A DNA stretch of 39,357 nucleotides from a virus. The notes under the pieces are model-generated. The model saw nothing but the letters and a program-made list of their open reading frames with translations. It was not told the origin of the DNA and searched no databases. The position numbers were made by a program, and so were the translations under genes. The stretch lies in the IMG/VR virus record IMGVR_UViG_3300042561_000996, positions 1 through 39,357 of that record; one strand, given 5' to 3'. Below are positions 36,797 to 39,357 of this stretch, one piece after another. The number at the start of each line of letters is the position of its first letter. Position 1 is the first letter of the stretch.

Positions 36797-37128
36797 TACA
36801 GTTCCCCGCTTATGACGCTGATCGTTCTCAATGCCGCTTCGCTCGACCCGCTGACAACCTTAAGGAATCGCACCCCAGCCATCACTTCGGTATTGAGCGA
36901 AACGTACCGCGACGCTGCAACAGTCACCGCGTATTCGGTCGATCCGTTGTACAGCGCGAAAAAGTTATCGCCGTCGGTCGAGGCCTGGAACTTGAATTCA
37001 GTTCCGGTTAGCGTTGCTGGCGTGCGAAGTGCAAGCACTGTCCGACCGCCCTCGATCGTAATGGATGTCGATACGGTCCCGCTCGATGCAATCGTGACGG
37101 TCCCGGTCAATGAAAGATTTCTAGCCAA
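36796..37128 (-). CDS. Beta-rich virion-like protein
   Basis: This 110-residue protein consists of short strands rich in T, S and V (NLSLTGTVTIASSGTVST; GTEFKFQASTDGDNFFALY; RFLKVVSGSSEAALRTI), and resembles the capsid-adjacent gene at 38870 in its general style. It could be a decoration or neck protein. No family is recognised. Confidence 0.6.
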   Translation of the reverse strand: MARNLSLTGTVTIASSGTVSTSITIEGGRTVLALRTPATLTGTEFKFQASTDGDNFFALYNGSTEYAVTVAASRYVSLNTEVMAGVRFLKVVSGSSEAALRTISVISGEL

Positions 37129-37669
37129 TTCGTAGCTCCTTTACTTCCTTTTGAAGTTTATTGACGAAAGCCGCTTCGGCAGTCCCGGAGGTTTGGCGAT
37201 AAGCCCGCATGGGTGCGCGTTGCTCTTTGGGAAATGTCGCGACGGTCGCTTTCGATCGATTGATTCGAGTGTATTGCCGACCGGATCGGCCCGTATAAAT
37301 CACAGGCGATCCAGGCTTGCCCCAGTGGTAGCGAGTGTAGCTTTCACCTTTTTTGTAGGGCATTACGAATTGTTGTTTATTACCTTTGGGGTAGGTCGCT
37401 CCAATGACAACGCCGACGCCGCCCTTAAAAACCTTGTGCGAAAAATGCTGCCTCGAATCGTTTTGGAACGCCGCGTTATTCTTGAATTTCTTGGACCACT
37501 TTAGCCGCGATCCTGTGGACCTAGACGATTGAGCATGCCCCTCGCAAGCCGCCGCAACGGGTTTGGCAAAAGCTCCAAGGCATCGACCGAATGGAGCATT
37601 CCTGAGCATCAAGGGGATTTGGCCGATTTGCTTGATAAGATCCTCGTTGATTTCGATTGTGGTACTCAA
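37121..37669 (-). CDS. HK97 gp10-like neck protein
   Basis: This 182-residue basic protein (STTIEINEDLIKQIGQIPLM; PVAAACEGHAQSSRSTGSR; GGVGVVIGATYPKGNKQQFV) has the layout of HK97-gp10-like head-tail joining proteins. Start is TTG at 37669 in a TTGA overlap; a TTG at 37687 would lengthen it by six residues. Confidence 0.78.
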   Translation of the reverse strand: MSTTIEINEDLIKQIGQIPLMLRNAPFGRCLGAFAKPVAAACEGHAQSSRSTGSRLKWSKKFKNNAAFQNDSRQHFSHKVFKGGVGVVIGATYPKGNKQQFVMPYKKGESYTRYHWGKPGSPVIYTGRSGRQYTRINRSKATVATFPKEQRAPMRAYRQTSGTAEAAFVNKLQKEVKELRIG

Positions 37670-38004
37670 GGCAACACCGCCGCGCAAATTATATCGATGT
37701 AGTTTCGCAAGCCGTCGACCATGTTTACTGCCGTTATTCCGTAGGTTTCGCCCTGGTAAACAACTCGCATTTGAACCGTGTAGCCCGATCGGTATCGGAC
37801 TCGAAAAACTGCCCTTGTCCCTGCCTCAAGCTGTCGGCCTCGCATCGATTCGATTCCAGCCGTCGGCGTAAATTGACAAGGCTCATCAACTACGTAAGCC
37901 GTCCATGAAACGATAGGCTGCCCGCTTGCGTCTTGCGTCTCTGTCGTCTGTTGAATTGTGCATCGATGCCGTAAGGCCCCGGTGCGTTGGTTCTTGGGCC
38001 TCAC
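37666..38004 (-). CDS. Head-tail joining (head closure) protein
   Basis: This 112-residue protein (TGALRHRCTIQQTTETQDAS, then GQPIVSWTAYV, RGRQLEAGTRAVFRVRYRSG) matches phage head-tail joining proteins of the SPP1 gp16/HK97 type, which seal the filled head. ATGA-type overlap upstream and TTGA downstream. Confidence 0.88.
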   Translation of the reverse strand: MRPKNQRTGALRHRCTIQQTTETQDASGQPIVSWTAYVVDEPCQFTPTAGIESMRGRQLEAGTRAVFRVRYRSGYTVQMRVVYQGETYGITAVNMVDGLRNYIDIICAAVLP

Positions 38005-38198
38005 TGCGCGTACTCCCCATCGGGCATCTGGACAATGACTTCGATTTTAATCGTTACCAACTTTCCAACAGAAACCACAGGCTCCCACGAGCGAACGCGA
38101 AACACTCTGCCATCTTCACAGGTCAAGCCTACCCTAGGAATTTTGATTGCTGCGTTGGTTTGGTCGAGCGTATCGGTTTTTTCTTGTAGTTTGCTCAT
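38001..38198 (-). CDS. Small hypothetical neck-region protein
   Basis: This 65-residue protein has a short helix (SKLQEKTDTLDQTNAAIKI) and a beta-rich end (GRVFRVRSWEPVVSVG; TIKIEVIVQMPDGEYAQ). It overlaps both neighbours by four bases and lies between the gp6-like connector and head closure protein. Function unknown. Confidence 0.57.
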   Translation of the reverse strand: MSKLQEKTDTLDQTNAAIKIPRVGLTCEDGRVFRVRSWEPVVSVGKLVTIKIEVIVQMPDGEYAQ

Positions 38199-38764
38199 GG
38201 GTAGCTACTCCGCATATACCTAAGAACCAAAGCCTCGTAAGGCTGCATCGTTTGCATTGATTCGGCCATGAGCATATCCCGATTTTCGAAGTAATGAGCG
38301 ACCAGCATCAGCATGGCGTTTTTGGCGATCGCTGGCACTTTCGAACCGTCTTCGGAATAGCCGACTTTATATGTTATGGTCCAGGCGTCCCACCTTGCCA
38401 CCGTCCCGGGTAAGACTTGCAAATACGCAAGCCTAACCGAGTCAACGTGTAACTGGTACTGATTCGCCGGATAGGTCTGGAGCGTGTTGGCCCCATCGTA
38501 GTACTGGATTGATGTAATCGAATGGATCGGGCTTTTAGGTAACTCGACTCCATCGGTCCATTGTGCAATCCGGATCCTGTACGTAGCGAAACAGGTAGCC
38601 GAATCGGTATCGTGTTCCCACTGCTCCCTAGCCGCCTGAATCAAGCCTGCCAAGTGCGTATCGTGGGTGGTGTCACTTATGCCGATTTCTAGCTGCTTTT
38701 TCGCTTCGCTTAGTGTGATCGGGTCCGCTGTCGGCCCTGTCACTAGCTCCGGTATCAATCGCAC
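38195..38764 (-). CDS. Head-tail connector (gp6-like)
   Basis: This 189-residue protein begins RLIPELVTGPTADPITLSEA, has AGLIQAAREQWEHDT and FATYRIRIAQW, and a VPAIAKNAMLMLVAHYFENR end. This is the typical gp6-like connector that binds the portal ring. GTG at 38764 with GGGG eight bases upstream. It overlaps the gene at 38673 by 92 bases in another frame. Confidence 0.87.
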   Translation of the reverse strand: MRLIPELVTGPTADPITLSEAKKQLEIGISDTTHDTHLAGLIQAAREQWEHDTDSATCFATYRIRIAQWTDGVELPKSPIHSITSIQYYDGANTLQTYPANQYQLHVDSVRLAYLQVLPGTVARWDAWTITYKVGYSEDGSKVPAIAKNAMLMLVAHYFENRDMLMAESMQTMQPYEALVLRYMRSSYP

Positions 38765-38870
38765 TGGCGATGCCCCTTTCGATCAACAACAACGCTACGC
38801 CGTCCTGCAGGTCTTCCATCCTATGGCCGACTGGAAAACCTTGCCAAATTTTAAGTAGCTCAACTCGCAT
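38673..38870 (-). CDS. Small head-region protein overlapping the connector gene
   Basis: This 65-residue protein starts MRVELLKIWQGFPVGHRMED and LQDGVALLLIERGIAS, like short proteins encoded between capsid and connector genes in many phages. The last 30 or so codons overlap the connector gene in another frame and are polar (DRADSGPDHTKRSEKAAR). TAATG start on the preceding stop. Confidence 0.6.
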   Translation of the reverse strand: MRVELLKIWQGFPVGHRMEDLQDGVALLLIERGIASAIDTGASDRADSGPDHTKRSEKAARNRHK

Positions 38871-39328
38871 TAGACCACGATGCAAACGTCACCGTCTGCC
38901 ATTCCGGTCGATGTAATTGGAGGAAACTTTGCTCGGCTCAAGATCGCAACCGCCGCGGAAAAACCGCCCGTCGACCCATCGCCAAAAGTTGCAACCAATT
39001 TCAGAAACGGATCGAGCCCGCGAAGGTCGATGTGGAAAACGCAAGTCTGGCCGTCGTCGGTTGCACTTGGCAAGGCAAGCGTAGCCCCGCCGAGGCCAGT
39101 ACCGCCCGCAAAGGTGGCCCCGGTAATGTCGGCATAGCTGCCGCCGCTCGTCGCCGAGTTTTGGACTTTCAATGCCGTCAATGCGATGTCAGTGGCCCCT
39201 AGCTGGACCACAAACGTAACGAAGTCAAAGCCTCGACAGTCAACAACGTCAGCCGTAGCCGTCGCGTTGTCCGTGATCGCCGTCGGCTTAACCGCCGAGA
39301 CAAATTTGCAGTGTTGCAAGTCGTTCAA
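38870..39328 (-). CDS. Beta-rich head protein after the capsid gene
   Basis: This 152-residue protein (DVVDCRGFDFVTFVVQLGAT; LTALKVQNSATSGGSYADI; TCVFHIDLRGLDPFLKLVAT) has the composition of small decoration or connector-associated phage proteins that follow the major capsid gene. TTG start (39328) with AGGTG upstream. On the circle it begins 33 bases after the capsid stop. Its first 98 bases are duplicated at 1-98. Confidence 0.68.
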   Translation of the reverse strand: MNDLQHCKFVSAVKPTAITDNATATADVVDCRGFDFVTFVVQLGATDIALTALKVQNSATSGGSYADITGATFAGGTGLGGATLALPSATDDGQTCVFHIDLRGLDPFLKLVATFGDGSTGGFSAAVAILSRAKFPPITSTGMADGDVCIVV

Positions 39329-39357
39329 AATGTCACCTGTGCTTTCTTTGTTGGTTG
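39231..39357. repeat. Direct terminal repeat, right copy
   Basis: Identical to 1-127. It contains the start of the 38870-39328 gene and its ribosome site; joining the copies restores a continuous late operon from the capsid gene into the connector genes. Confidence 0.95.

Noticed and set aside
1-39357. Lysogeny genes, CRISPR arrays or insertion sequences
   Set aside because: I looked for integrase, Cro/CI-like repressors, transposases and spaced direct repeats of CRISPR type and saw none that could be supported.

Overview
The window is a complete tailed-phage genome, almost certainly a virulent siphovirus. The first 127 bases (1-127) recur exactly as the last 127 (39231-39357). The sequence is therefore a circular or circularly permuted molecule of about 39,230 bp, cut inside the head genes and assembled with a short terminal overlap. 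All of the roughly 83 genes I accept lie on the minus strand. They are packed tightly, with ATGA, GTGA, TTGA or TAATG overlaps at most junctions. I see no integrase, excisionase or repressor, so nothing supports lysogeny. The host cannot be read from the sequence. A lipoprotein-like gene and several membrane-anchored proteins fit a Gram-negative-type envelope; a planctomycete or similar aquatic host is only a guess.

Layout in the direction of transcription (right to left, starting near 28.2 kb): (1) A good sigma-70-like promoter (28220-28248) with a palindrome at its start site opens the early region. The early region (28.2-17.25 kb) holds about 34 small genes, a RecE-like nuclease and RecT annealing pair (22573-24308), a tRNA-like and structured RNA island (21953-22157), a run of small WxxxTxGG paralogues (19195-20433), a staphylococcal-type nuclease, and another structured non-coding stretch (18025-18256). 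(2) The replication block (17.2-13.46 kb) has two interlocked inverted repeats just upstream of a replication-initiator-like gene, two clusters of five GTGAC iterons inside that gene, a DnaB-type helicase and a RuvC-like resolvase. (3) A second promoter candidate (13404-13432) opens the late region. It starts with lysis and envelope genes (13.38-9.3 kb): many one-helix membrane proteins, a papain-like cysteine peptidase and a membrane-anchored thioredoxin-like protein. Tail fibre and LamG genes follow (9.3-6.74 kb), then HNH, small and large terminase, portal, a Lar-like zinc ribbon, a ClpP-type prohead protease and the HK97-type capsid (6.75-0.13 kb).

Across the artificial ends the late operon continues at 39.3 kb. 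It holds head-tail connector genes, tail completion proteins, tail tube, a tail assembly chaperone with a -1 frameshift site (A7 at 35302-35308), tape measure, tail-tip genes, a very cysteine-rich tail protein (39 Cys in 463 residues), a small ERV/ALR-like protein, a calcineurin-type phosphoesterase and an HExxH protein, ending at 28.33 kb. The HNH gene beside the terminase suggests cohesive-end packaging.

The observations I find most worth following are: (a) the interlocked inverted repeats plus phased iterons as a replication origin and/or pseudoknotted leader; (b) a possible thiol-disulfide theme (Cys-rich tail protein, ERV-like protein, CPPC thioredoxin-like protein, tRNA-Cys-like gene lacking U33); and (c) two further structured RNA islands in the early operon.
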